Positions 9,701-18,457 of a DNA stretch of 64,000 bases are shown piece by piece. The notes beneath the pieces were generated by a model. That model had not been told where the DNA came from and ran no database searches. It saw only the letters and a program-made list of their open reading frames with translations. The first letter of the stretch is position 1. Every line of letters begins with the position of its first letter. Both the position numbers and the translations under genes were made by a program. This DNA comes from Candidatus Accumulibacter aalborgensis (GTDB taxonomy: Bacteria; Pseudomonadota; Gammaproteobacteria; Burkholderiales; Rhodocyclaceae), in contig NZ_FLQX01000001.1 of the NCBI RefSeq assembly GCF_900089955.1, positions 1 through 64,000 on the forward strand, in the 5' to 3' direction.

Positions 9701-10975
9701 ATGGAAATCTTTATCGAATGCCTGGTGATCGTGGTCTTCATTCTGCTCAAGGGCTTCTTCTCCGGGTCGGAGATCGCCATGGTCAACAGCGACAAGATCA
9801 GGTTGCGTCACCTGGCCAAGACGGGTGACAAGGGCGCAGCGCTGGTTTTGAAACTGTACAAGACGCCCGACATACTGCTGGGAACGACCCTGGTGGGCAC
9901 CAACGTCACGACAGTGACCGTCTCGACAATGGTTACGCTGATCTTTATCGAGGTTTTCGGGCCTGAGGGGGACATCCTCTCGGTGCTCATCGCCACACCC
10001 TTCCTGCTGATTCTGGGGGAGATCGTTCCGAAGAGCATCTACCAGCAGAAAGCCGACTTTCTGGTCACTCGCATCGTCTACGGTCTGCGCTTTTTTTCCT
10101 GGCTTTACTATCCGGTGATCTTCGTTTTCAGTCGCATCGCGCGCTTCGCCGCTCGCCTGGCAGGCGGGACCACCGCGGTGAAAAGCGGCCTGATCACTCG
10201 CGAGGAATTGCGCATGCTTCTGGAAATGTCATCGGCCACGGACGATCAGGATGGCAGCTTCGACGCCGAGAAGGTGGCGCGCATCACCCGTTTCTCGGAG
10301 ACATCGGTGGGTGAGGTGATGACTCCGCTCGACGAGGTGGTGGGCATCAGCGAGCACGCCAGCACGGAGGAGGCCGTGAAACTGGTTCTTGCCCATGGCT
10401 ATAATCGCTTGCCGGTCTATCGCGGCAACATGTCCAATATCATCGGCATTCTGACCCTCAACTCATGGGACTTGATGGCCTCCGACATCAACCGCAAACC
10501 CAAGGCCAGCTTCATCCAGGAGCCGGTCTACGTCACCTCCAGGCAACCCATCGACCGGACCATCACGACGCTGCTATCGCGTCCGATCGACTTCATGGCG
10601 GTGGTCGTCAATGAGTTCGGACTGGCCATCGGCATTCTCAGCATGGAAGACATCTTCGAGGAAGTGGTGGGAGAAATCGATGTCGGCTACGATTTCGATG
10701 AGTACGAGTCCCACCGCAGCAAGCAGCGCATCCTGATCAAGGAACTGGCACCGGGCGAATTCCTGGTCGATGGCCGAACACCCATCTCGCAGATCAATGA
10801 GGAACTGCATCTCAACATCCCCATGGAAGCGGCTCATACCGTGGCCGGGCTGATCATCAACCGCCTGCGCACGATTCCACCGGTGGGGAGCCATATCCAC
10901 GAGGAGAGCTATCAATTCACGGTGCGGACGGTCAGCGCCCGCACGGTCACCAAAGTGCACATCAAGCGCGGTTAG
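9701..10975 (+). CDS. Second CNNM/CorC-family transporter (DUF21-CBS-CorC_HlyC)
   Basis: A 424-residue paralogue of the preceding gene, translated almost directly after it (AAAGAGG upstream of the ATG). The DUF21 domain starts LKGFFSGSEIAMVNSDKIRL. CBS repeats follow (VGEVMTPLDEVVGISEHAST; and the region around QPIDRTITTLLSRPIDFMAV), then CorC_HlyC (HLNIPMEAAHTVAGLIINRL). Divalent metal (Mg2+/Co2+) homeostasis is the family expectation. Tandem pairs of this type may act together. Confidence 0.85.
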   Translation: MEIFIECLVIVVFILLKGFFSGSEIAMVNSDKIRLRHLAKTGDKGAALVLKLYKTPDILLGTTLVGTNVTTVTVSTMVTLIFIEVFGPEGDILSVLIATPFLLILGEIVPKSIYQQKADFLVTRIVYGLRFFSWLYYPVIFVFSRIARFAARLAGGTTAVKSGLITREELRMLLEMSSATDDQDGSFDAEKVARITRFSETSVGEVMTPLDEVVGISEHASTEEAVKLVLAHGYNRLPVYRGNMSNIIGILTLNSWDLMASDINRKPKASFIQEPVYVTSRQPIDRTITTLLSRPIDFMAVVVNEFGLAIGILSMEDIFEEVVGEIDVGYDFDEYESHRSKQRILIKELAPGEFLVDGRTPISQINEELHLNIPMEAAHTVAGLIINRLRTIPPVGSHIHEESYQFTVRTVSARTVTKVHIKRG

Positions 10976-11191
10976 TACTGGCACCGCAAGAAGAAGGAAA
11001 TTCAATGCGACATGGCGACGGTGGCCGCCATGTCAGCGGCACGCACTGCGCTTTGCCAAACGGGGAATTGAGGGCTGTGGCACTTTCCATCTATTCGAAT
11101 GCTCGCCGATAAAGCGGTGAGGCCTTGTATTGACCCCACCGCTATCGGAATATCCAAGCAAGGGCATGCGGTGCTCTCCGCACCAGTTCCC

Positions 11192-12679
11192 TTACTTCAT
11201 CTTGGGCGTGTAGGCATCCATCACAATGTCGAGGCTCTTCTGGATCTCTTTGTTGTACGTCTTGTTGAGGACCGTCTTGTCCTTGAGTTTCCATCTTGGC
11301 GTACTGTCGGCCAGCGCCTGAACCAGTTCCCAACGGTAGATGAAGGTCTTGCCGCTCAGTTTTTTCACGGCATCAAGCTGTTCGGCGTCGAGCCCCTGCG
11401 TCTTCTCCAGGTCCTTGAACTTGTCCGGATCGACCGTAATCCCTTCCACCAGAGCGTCGTCAATCAGCTTCAGCTCAGCCTTGTACTCAATGTTCGGCAG
11501 GGCCGCATCGATGGCGTCCTTGAGCTTGCCGGAGGTGGCGAAGGCCTGGTCGTTCAAGGCGGCGAGCTTCTCGACGTCCACCTTGTCGGAGTGCCTGGCC
11601 AATACCTGCTTGGCGACGCGGTACTCGACTGGGTTATAGACCGTTTGCCCGAAGACGTTTTGCAGAACGAACAGAAAAACGTAGCACACCAATGCCGAAA
11701 CGATGGGGGTCTGCACCCAGGCCCAGGAAATCCGCGCGACCACGCCCCACTTGATATTGCGTGCGTTCCTGATCAGACCAATACCAATCACGCCGCCCAC
11801 GACCGCCTGCGAGCTCGAGACCGGCACCAGAGGGATGGTGGGCAGCCCCATCGAGGCCAGGGCGAACTCCAGATCTTCCGACGCGAAAAGGAGCAGGACC
11901 AGCGACGTGGCGACGACCACCACGAAGGCTCCCACCGGCGTCAGCGGAGCGATTTCGGTGCCCACGGTGAGCATAACCTTCTTGGCATAGGTGAAAACGC
12001 CAACCGAGATGGCCACGCCGCCGAGCAGGAACAACAGTTGCAAGCCGCTGAGCTCGACCAGGCCGAGGTCCAGGTCCTGGAACGGATTGGCGCCAATGAA
12101 CACCCCCATGACATTGCCGATGTTGTTGGCGCCCAGCGAGTAGGAGCCCAGAATACCGGCGACGAGCAAGGCGAGGCGGGTCCACGCATCCTGACGGATG
12201 ATGTGGATTTTCGAGCGATTGAGCACCTTCATCACTCCCCGGTAGATCAGGTAGCTGAAGATGGCGGTCAGCAGAGGACTGAGGACCCATGTGGCGCAGA
12301 TGGTTTTGAACACGGTAAAGTCGGTGACCGAACCAGTGAAGAAGTTCCAGCCGATGATCGCCCCGACGATGGCCTGGGTGGTGGAGACCGGCAAGCCCAG
12401 GACGGTGAGCCAGGCGACCACGGCCGCTGCCGCAAAGGCCGCCATGAAGGCGCCGCCGAGGGCATTGATCGAGCCAAGCTTGGACAGTGTGTGGGCCGCC
12501 CCGGCGCCGCTGATCACGGCACCGATGATCACGCCGACAGTGATGATGATGGCCGCCGTCCTGAATTTGATCATCCGCGAAGCGACTGCCGTTCCGAAGA
12601 CGTTGGCAGCGTCGTTGGCTCCCAGTGACCAACCCAGGAACAAGCCGCTGGAAAGATAGAGAAATATGTGCAGATCCAT
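11192..12679 (-). CDS. pit: PiT family low-affinity inorganic phosphate transporter
   Basis: A 495-residue multi-pass inner membrane permease for (metal-)phosphate driven by the proton gradient. Both PiT signature repeats are present: LGANDAANVFGTAVAS near residue 20 and LGANNIGNVMGVFIGANPF near residue 190. SSSQAVVGGVIGIGL is the second-half counterpart of STTQAIVGAIIGW. The C-terminal ~130 residues form a hydrophilic extension (KQVLARHSDKVDVEKLAALN) not present in the shortest family members. GGAGGG precedes the ATG. It sits 21 bp behind a DUF47 gene, the usual pit partner. Such low-affinity transporters are considered important for phosphate cycling in polyphosphate-accumulating bacteria. 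Confidence 0.93.
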   Translation of the reverse strand: MDLHIFLYLSSGLFLGWSLGANDAANVFGTAVASRMIKFRTAAIIITVGVIIGAVISGAGAAHTLSKLGSINALGGAFMAAFAAAAVVAWLTVLGLPVSTTQAIVGAIIGWNFFTGSVTDFTVFKTICATWVLSPLLTAIFSYLIYRGVMKVLNRSKIHIIRQDAWTRLALLVAGILGSYSLGANNIGNVMGVFIGANPFQDLDLGLVELSGLQLLFLLGGVAISVGVFTYAKKVMLTVGTEIAPLTPVGAFVVVVATSLVLLLFASEDLEFALASMGLPTIPLVPVSSSQAVVGGVIGIGLIRNARNIKWGVVARISWAWVQTPIVSALVCYVFLFVLQNVFGQTVYNPVEYRVAKQVLARHSDKVDVEKLAALNDQAFATSGKLKDAIDAALPNIEYKAELKLIDDALVEGITVDPDKFKDLEKTQGLDAEQLDAVKKLSGKTFIYRWELVQALADSTPRWKLKDKTVLNKTYNKEIQKSLDIVMDAYTPKMK

Positions 12680-12700
12680 GATATTGCGCCCTCCCCGGCC

Positions 12701-13363
12701 CTAGTCCGAGCGCTTGATGGTGTAGATCGCCAGCCAGTCGGCAACGTCCTCGGCCTGGTCGGCGATCTGGTCGATCTTGTCGACAAAACGGCGCAAGTGG
12801 GACTTTTCGGCCAGCGGCAAGGCGGAAGCGAAGATGCTCCGCTTGAGCTTGTCGGCGTGCTTGTCGGCCTCTTTTTCGTAGAACATCACCTTGTGCAAGT
12901 GGTCGCGAACCGATTGAACATCGCGCAGGAAGGCGCGGGAGGCGAGGATCGTACTCTCCACCGCTGCTCCGACATCTTCAGCCAACTGCAGGACGTCGGA
13001 ATACAACTCCTTGGGAAAATTCGGAGCCTCGATGCCGATCGACACCATGTTCTCCTTCATCACGTTGAGCAGCCCGTCGAGATCCTCGAGCATGCTCAAT
13101 ACGTCACCGCGAAAGTCGGGAATGAGGGCCAAGGTGTAAAGTTGGTGCTCGATTAGACGGCGTAGTTCGTCGCCCTTGTGCTCCAGATCGATGATCTGCT
13201 GCTGCTTGCCCACAAAGTCGCTGTGGTCCGCTCCTGTCGCCAGGTAGGTAGTGACGCCCGCGCGGAACGAGAGCGCCCCGTCGGAAAGGGTATCGAGAAA
13301 CGAGTCAAACTGCATCTCGACGTCTTTGGTGGAGCCGAACAAACGCACTCTCTTCTTATCCAT
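12701..13363 (-). CDS. PhoU-like DUF47 phosphate transport regulator
   Basis: A 220-residue all-helical cytoplasmic protein of the DUF47 (TIGR00153) family, related to PhoU and almost always encoded next to pit. Conserved segments include IIDLEHKGDELRRLIEHQLY and FRGDVLSMLEDLDGLLNVMK, and a second metal-binding helix pair (VMFYEKEADKHADKLKRSIF). An AGGAGG site precedes the ATG. It is the first gene of the DUF47-pit operon and probably modulates Pit activity. Confidence 0.9.
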   Translation of the reverse strand: MDKKRVRLFGSTKDVEMQFDSFLDTLSDGALSFRAGVTTYLATGADHSDFVGKQQQIIDLEHKGDELRRLIEHQLYTLALIPDFRGDVLSMLEDLDGLLNVMKENMVSIGIEAPNFPKELYSDVLQLAEDVGAAVESTILASRAFLRDVQSVRDHLHKVMFYEKEADKHADKLKRSIFASALPLAEKSHLRRFVDKIDQIADQAEDVADWLAIYTIKRSD

Positions 13364-13793
13364 CCTATCCTCCTGTTATATGTGGACTGAATTACCCACG
13401 CGGTCAAGACTGACGGAGCGCCCCTGCACCATCGCGTTTTCCACGCGGGTTGCGTAAAGGATTACCCCGCAGCAGCAACGGTTGACCTGGCAGTTTAAAG
13501 TCCCTTCCCGGCGTGTCAACCGTTTTGAATCCTGTTCATTCTCGGTAGGTACCAAAAAAGAAGATAATTTTCAAGGGCATTTTCCCGGAACCGACTGATT
13601 TTACGGACACGATAGCTGCACGTAACTAGATAGTTTTAACCTTTGGGAATATTTCCGCCACGGCGCTTGGCGAGCGCTGGATCTCTCGGATCCGGCAGAC
13701 ACGGCTCAGCCTGGGGCGGCCCTAAGCGATCAGAGGATGAGCTTCAGCTTCAGCGCCATCTCATTTTCCGCCAGGGTCTGGCCGGCTCCCGGT
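13364..13793. other. 430-bp intergenic region upstream of the DUF47-pit operon
   Basis: The stretch holds the DUF47-pit promoter and the downstream region of the SulP gene. It is relatively AT-rich from 13540 to 13640. I found no convincing Pho box and no gene. A short frame on the minus strand ending at about 13731 (AENEMALKLKLIL then stop) is too short to call. Confidence 0.4.
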
Positions 13794-16007
13794 CTAGTCC
13801 TGCATGGCCATCAGTTCCTTGTCAGCGTAGCGCAATCTCAACGCGAGCACTTTGGCGACCGCCTCGAGCAGGTGAAACGCCAAGCGTTTGTGCTCCTCCT
13901 TGAGTGTTTCAAACTCTTCGCGCTGCAACATGTAGAGGTCGGTGTCTTCAAGCGCTGTCGCATCGTTGAAGCGAGTCATTTGTGAAAGGAAGGCCATGCC
14001 CCCGAAGAAGTCGCCGCGCCCATAGGTCAACGCGTGGTGGTCCGGTGTTGCTCCGATACTAGGCAGCGTGATGCGCACTGCGCCCTTGAGAATCAGATAC
14101 AGTTCGTTACCCGGGTCGCCAAACGAGTACACCTTCTCGCCCTTGGCCAGCGAGCGTCGCCCCATGCAAGCCTCAAGGTCGGCCAGTGTTTCGCCCTTGT
14201 GGTCGCTGAACAGTTCAACATCCTTCAAATCCAGTGCCGCGACCTCGGGCGCCTTGATACCGATCTCGCCAAGGATCTGGTTTTCAATCCACTCGACCGC
14301 GTCGTCAAGTTCCGGAAATACCTTGACATTCTTGGTCATCGCCGTAAGTTCCATCTGGTCAAAGAACTCGGCGATGTTCCGGCCGTTGGGCAGGGCCTGC
14401 GACAAGCTGCTGAAAATCAGGAAGGCGTCACGCTCGAGCAGCGAGTCCCGGATCTGACTCAGCAGATGCACTGCCGTGACATCCACTGACTGCACGCGCC
14501 GCATGTCCAGAACGATGTACTTCCGCTTGCCGAGTTCCGGCTCAAGTGCCGTGTAAAGTTGATCTTTGGTGCCGAAGAAAAGGCTACCCTGCAACTCCAG
14601 GATGACCGTCTGCTCTCCCTTTTTATTGAGCAGTTCCATGTCATGGCGCAAGCGGATTCTCTTAGAAGACCTGTTCCCCCCCTCCACTTTTCGACGGATG
14701 ACAGTGCTGCTCAGTTGCTCGCGGATGAACAGAAACATGGCCAAGGCAATGCCGACGCCTGATGCGGCGATCAGGCTGTAACCAACCGCCACGGCCACCA
14801 CCGCCACGATGACGATGAAGTCAAGGAGGGTCCATGGCGACTGGAGCAGATGAAAACTGTGCCGGTCGATCATTCGTACGCCGACGACGATCAGGATGCC
14901 GGCCAGCGCCGCGACCGGAATCCAGGCAATAAAGCTTCCCAGGGCAAGAAATGCGATCAGACACAGTATGCCCTCAATCACCCCCGACACGCGGGTCTGG
15001 CCACCGCTGGCCAGATTGACCAGCGTTGCACCCATCTGTCCGGCTCCTGGCATACCACCTGCGCAAGCCGAGGCCACGTTGCCGAGACCCTGAGCGACCA
15101 GTTCGCGGTTCGAATCGTGTCGGCTGCGCGTCATGGTGTCGAGAACGACGGCGGTCTTGAGCGTGTCGATCGACAGCAACAACGCCAGGATCAATGCCGT
15201 TCCGAACAGACTGGCGATCTGGCTGAGCTTGAGTTCGCCGATCTCGCTCCAGCGGCCGGTGATCGCCTCCAGCATGCTTGACGCGGTCCCTCCGAGGGGA
15301 CCGATGATCAGCGCGTTGCCTTCAATGACCAGCAGTTTTTCGTCGACCCCATAGGCCAGTCCGAAATAAGTGAGCACCCCGGCCAGCAAGCCGAGAATGG
15401 CCGCCGGCACGATGCGCGTCAGCAACGGTGCGCCGACCATCACCAGGATCGCCACGGCGCCGATGAGCACGCTCTGCCAGTGCCACCAGTCTGGCGTGAT
15501 CAGGACCCGCAACCAGGAGTGGCCGCCGGTATGGCCCAGAAACTTGGGGATCTGACTGCCGATGATGATCAGGCCGACACCTGTGAGATAGCCGCTGACC
15601 ACCGGAAAAGGGATGTACTTGATCAGGCTGCCGACACCCATGAAACCGAGGAGCAACTGCAACATCCCGCAGATCATACCGACGGCGGTCAACATCAGGA
15701 CAATAAATGTGGGTTCTACGCCACGCTGCACGAGTTCGATGGCGAAGGCAGAGAGAAGCGCCGCGGCCGGCGCACACGGCGCCGTAATCAGGCGATTGGT
15801 TCCGCCCAGAGCCGGCGCCATCAGCCCGAGAGCGGTAGCCCCGAGAATCCCGGCCAGCGCGCCCATACCGGCGTAGGACGGTCCAATCGAGGCATAGATC
15901 GTCACGCCAAAGGCGATCGCCGACGGCAGTGCGACCAACATGGCGGCAAAACCGCCCCAGAAATCGCCGACAAGTTTGTCATTCTTGAATTTTATAGTCG
16001 GTTCCAC
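13794..16007 (-). CDS. SulP anion transporter with STAS and cyclic-nucleotide-binding domains
   Basis: About 737 residues. The N-terminal ~410 residues form a SulP (SLC26-like) permease with about a dozen membrane segments (AMLVALPSAIAFGVTIYASI at the start; GMPGAGQMGATLVNLASGGQ mid-domain). A STAS domain follows at about 470-580 (YIVLDMRRVQSVDVTAVHLL), and a C-terminal cNMP/CRP-like sensor domain at about 600-735 (GNELYLILKGAVRITLP, YGRGDFFGGMAFLSQ). Substrates may be sulfate, bicarbonate or another anion; the sequence does not decide. GTG at 16007 is preferred because GGAGG lies 8 bases before it; an in-frame start at 16040 also exists. The fused cNMP domain suggests control by a nucleotide second messenger. 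Confidence 0.87.
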   Translation of the reverse strand: MEPTIKFKNDKLVGDFWGGFAAMLVALPSAIAFGVTIYASIGPSYAGMGALAGILGATALGLMAPALGGTNRLITAPCAPAAALLSAFAIELVQRGVEPTFIVLMLTAVGMICGMLQLLLGFMGVGSLIKYIPFPVVSGYLTGVGLIIIGSQIPKFLGHTGGHSWLRVLITPDWWHWQSVLIGAVAILVMVGAPLLTRIVPAAILGLLAGVLTYFGLAYGVDEKLLVIEGNALIIGPLGGTASSMLEAITGRWSEIGELKLSQIASLFGTALILALLLSIDTLKTAVVLDTMTRSRHDSNRELVAQGLGNVASACAGGMPGAGQMGATLVNLASGGQTRVSGVIEGILCLIAFLALGSFIAWIPVAALAGILIVVGVRMIDRHSFHLLQSPWTLLDFIVIVAVVAVAVGYSLIAASGVGIALAMFLFIREQLSSTVIRRKVEGGNRSSKRIRLRHDMELLNKKGEQTVILELQGSLFFGTKDQLYTALEPELGKRKYIVLDMRRVQSVDVTAVHLLSQIRDSLLERDAFLIFSSLSQALPNGRNIAEFFDQMELTAMTKNVKVFPELDDAVEWIENQILGEIGIKAPEVAALDLKDVELFSDHKGETLADLEACMGRRSLAKGEKVYSFGDPGNELYLILKGAVRITLPSIGATPDHHALTYGRGDFFGGMAFLSQMTRFNDATALEDTDLYMLQREEFETLKEEHKRLAFHLLEAVAKVLALRLRYADKELMAMQD

Positions 16008-16317
16008 AGGCTCAGCCTCCGATCCAGTCCATAAAGCCACCGTGAGCTACCACGTCGGGCAATAAAGCATTGGCCCTAGGACGGGCATGCTACCACGACC
16101 ATCCTTCTTGTATTTGCTAGCAAAATTCAGCAGACCGCCGGGTTGCTCGTCGCAGCCATTCAGTTACAGCCCGATCTGCGACCTCGCCACCAAATGGTGT
16201 ACGTATGGCGCTGGCCTCCGCAATTGGCACTGGCCATCGTCCAGTCTGCGTACGGCGTCTGCCTGGCCTTTTGTACCAACTGACGCCCCGCTCTGCACCG
16301 CCAGCGGATGCCTGTTC

Positions 16318-16790
16318 TCACCTCAGCATGCTCGGGCGATAACTGTCGACCAAGGCGCCCGCCGTGGCGCAAACCTCGTCGCTGAGTTCCTGCACGTCGG
16401 AGCGCAGATACGAGGGTACACGCCGACCGGGCCCACAAGCCGGCTTCGATGGCGAAGCCGGTGATGTGCCTCATGTACTTGACCAAACGGCTCACCCCGA
16501 TTGTCAGATGCACCAGCGCGGAATTATGCGTCCCGAAAGCATAGAATGGATGCCCCGAGGTTTCAGCTTCTGTTGCATGTCGTCAAGCGTGCGCATATGT
16601 TCTGGGATCCGTTTGGCCTGGTGCCAGCAGGCGCCGTCGGTCCCATTCTTCAGCTAGGCGTCGACCGCCGACCTGAAAACCGCCGTCGCGTCGTCGATGA
16701 CGTTGAGATAGCCGTCGAGGTCGCTTTCGATCGACGTCGAGACGACGGGGCTATCTGACACGTGTTGTATTTGAGTATCCACAATCACCG
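16318..16790 (-). pseudogene. Decayed DUF47/PhoU-like gene (stop codon plus two frameshifts)
   Basis: On the minus strand one frame reads SIESDLDGYLNVIDDATAVF, then FRSAVDA-stop-LKNGTDGA, then MRTLDDMQQKLKPRGIHSML. The match continues in a second frame (VHLTIGVSRLVKYMRHITGF, AIEAG) and in a third (VPSYLRSDVQELSDEVCATA, GALVDSYRPSMLR, stop at 16318-16320). Joined, the pieces align in order with the intact DUF47 protein at 12701-13363: the FR..V..YL..G.D opening, the E/D-rich metal helix, the R..I.SML segment, then IEA.....YL..DVQEL. At least one in-frame TAG and two frame changes make it a pseudogene. The exact 5' end is uncertain. Confidence 0.65.
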
Positions 16791-16869
16791 CTTCCGCATG
16801 AGGTAAAAACTGGCGCCAGACCCACGGCGCGCCAAGCCGCCTACCGCTGCCGACTGTTGGAACAGACGG

Positions 16870-17697
16870 TCAGGATCTTCCACTATTCGGCGGCCGACCG
16901 GGGGTATCACAGGGAGCAGGTCCTGCCCACTCCTGCCGCCCATCGTGTAAGCTGGCGAACCGTCGCCGTGACCATTCCTTCAAGATGACGCCCGCGCATG
17001 CAAGCTCCTGGGCGATGTCGTCCAGATTCCCATAAAGCTCTGTAAGCCAGAATGTGCGCTCAACCGACATGAGATCTGGGTTTACAACGCGTTGATCGAG
17101 AGGTGGCAAGCGGGATTCATCATCGGTGTCCAGTATTTCCGGGAAGGCAGGAATTCGATAGCGGCTTAGCGCGTCCTTGCTGGCGATTGCTTCGTCAGCA
17201 TCGAACTCTGCCGCAGACCAGCCATTCGTGAATTGGGCATAGCCATGCTGCAGGCTCTCGGTCCCATTCCGGATAACTGCCATCATCTGGCAGCCGGCTT
17301 CGGTCGGGTGCAACCAAAACTGATGGAGGCCGCGTGCGGCCAGCAACAGGCGTGCTGCGGCCCGATCAAGGGCCTCCATCGACCCGCGGATCTCGTCGAT
17401 ATCCGCTCCTAGGTCGAGCATCGAATGTACGGCCGCCTGATTACGCCGCTTCAACTCCTCGCGGCGCTGTTCCAGGTCGAGGAGGCGAACAGAATGGGCG
17501 GACTCCTTGCCTTCAAGCGTCTCACCCACCGTCGTGGCCAAATTCACCAGCATTCTTGCCTGCTGATCGATCATGGAAAGGAAGTCGGGCATCTCCATGG
17601 CGGCGGCTAGCGGACGCACTCGGCGCACAACTTGTGCAATAGGGATTAGTGTCACGGCATTCACCTGTCTTCTGCTGCGAGCGAGTGGAATGGTCAT
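16870..17697 (-). CDS. PhoU/DUF47-like helical protein
   Basis: A 275-residue predicted cytoplasmic, mostly helical protein. The central part looks like the DUF47/PhoU fold: FLSMIDQQARMLVNLATTVG then LLDLEQRREELKRRNQAAVH, and a partner helix DIDEIRGSMEALDRAAARLL. Near the C-terminus, LTELYGNLDDIAQELACAGV has the same hairpin character. The ATG at 17697 was taken, but starts further in (for example before MPDFLSMIDQQ) are possible. It lies beside a decayed DUF47 gene and near SulP. Family assignment is by pattern only and moderate. Confidence 0.5.
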   Translation of the reverse strand: MTIPLARSRRQVNAVTLIPIAQVVRRVRPLAAAMEMPDFLSMIDQQARMLVNLATTVGETLEGKESAHSVRLLDLEQRREELKRRNQAAVHSMLDLGADIDEIRGSMEALDRAAARLLLAARGLHQFWLHPTEAGCQMMAVIRNGTESLQHGYAQFTNGWSAAEFDADEAIASKDALSRYRIPAFPEILDTDDESRLPPLDQRVVNPDLMSVERTFWLTELYGNLDDIAQELACAGVILKEWSRRRFASLHDGRQEWAGPAPCDTPGRPPNSGRS

Positions 17698-17706
17698 CGG
17701 GACCAA

Positions 17707-18134
17707 GTCTAGCGATACCGACCAGGTTGAGAATCGTGCTCGGTCAGTTGGGATTATCTCGGTGCGCTCCTCTTGGGCTGTCTAACGCGCCAATCGTGCC
17801 AGCTATCGACGAGTGACTGGCCGCTAATAAAATCAGCCGGTTACTGGCGACAAGCGGGATCCGGGTGAGGAACAGGGGTGCTACAAAACGCCATGACACG
17901 CCGGTGAACGCTCTGGTAAGGAGCGATATTCTCGATTTAATACAGTCTGTTACCTCAATTACGGGAGGCGTGCGCCAGACAACGAAGTGTTACACCTCCG
18001 ACGCTCAAGAAAATTGCTGAGCTGAACATCGTCGTCAAGCTGTGCTGAAAGCCATTCCCACGGTCGTGGTTGTATTTACGGCCGGTTCAGCCTACATTCA
18101 TGCTGCCAATGTCGGCAGCCACAAGGAGAAGCGT
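17707..18134. other. 430-bp gene-free region
   Basis: This lies between the PhoU-like gene on the minus strand and a small exported peptide gene on the plus strand. It must hold their divergent promoters. I see no RNA gene, repeat or credible coding frame in it. Confidence 0.4.
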
Positions 18135-18266
18135 ATGGGGAAACTTACCGCCGGCCTGTTGGCCTTGGCGCTGGCGCTATCAAGTGCAAATGCTGTCGCT
18201 TGTTCGGCTGAGAAAGCCAAGGATGGCAAGAGTGAAATAAGCACTCAATCCCAACCCAAGAGCTGA
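18135..18266 (+). CDS. Small exported peptide, 43 residues
   Basis: The ATG at 18135 has an excellent ribosome binding site, AAGGAGAA six bases upstream. The protein begins MGKLTAGLLALALALSSANA, a textbook signal sequence. The mature part is about 23 residues, hydrophilic and lysine/serine-rich with one cysteine (VACSAEKAKDGKSE). The cysteine after AVA could act as a weak lipobox. A strong intrinsic terminator starts 21 bp after the stop, so this is probably a monocistronic expressed gene. No function is recognised. Confidence 0.6.
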   Translation: MGKLTAGLLALALALSSANAVACSAEKAKDGKSEISTQSQPKS

Positions 18267-18287
18267 CTTGTCGGTGTCTGTAGCACG

Positions 18288-18326
18288 CGCGGCGCGATAC
18301 CTCCGGTATCGCGCCGCGTTAGTTTT
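18288..18326 (+). terminator. Intrinsic terminator
   Basis: A perfect 14-bp stem (CGCGGCGCGATACC / GGTATCGCGCCGCG) with a 3-base loop is followed by TTAGTTTTTT. It ends the small-peptide transcript. Confidence 0.85.
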
Positions 18327-18334
18327 TTGGAACC

Positions 18335-18453
18335 AAACGGTCATGACTTTCATGCCCCCCGATCATGAAAGTCATGACCGTTTCCCTCACCCCCAACCCC
18401 TCTCCCGCACGCGGGAGCGGGGAAATTCGTGAGTCGCTCGCGCGACTTTCATA
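18335..18453. repeat. Dispersed repeat, copy 1 (20-bp inverted repeat plus GC-rich hairpin)
   Basis: The arms AAACGGTCATGACTTTCATG (18335-18354) and its exact reverse complement (18364-18383) enclose a 9-base loop. Next comes CCCTCACCCCCAACCCC and the hairpin CTCCCGCACGCGGGAG. The tail from TTCGTGAGTCGCTC to ACTTTCAT carries a small AGTCGC/GCGACT stem and ends 5 bases before the rlmI start codon. Related copies lie at 50240-50410 and, inverted, at 56951-57041. Confidence 0.85.
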
Positions 18454-18457
18454 GCAA

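Noticed and set aside
11099-12628. A 509-codon plus-strand frame over pit
   Set aside because: It is the shadow of the pit gene, whose PiT signatures are unmistakable on the minus strand.
13731-13793. A short minus-strand frame ending ALKLKLIL as a possible gene 3' end
   Set aside because: Too short, with no start or family match.
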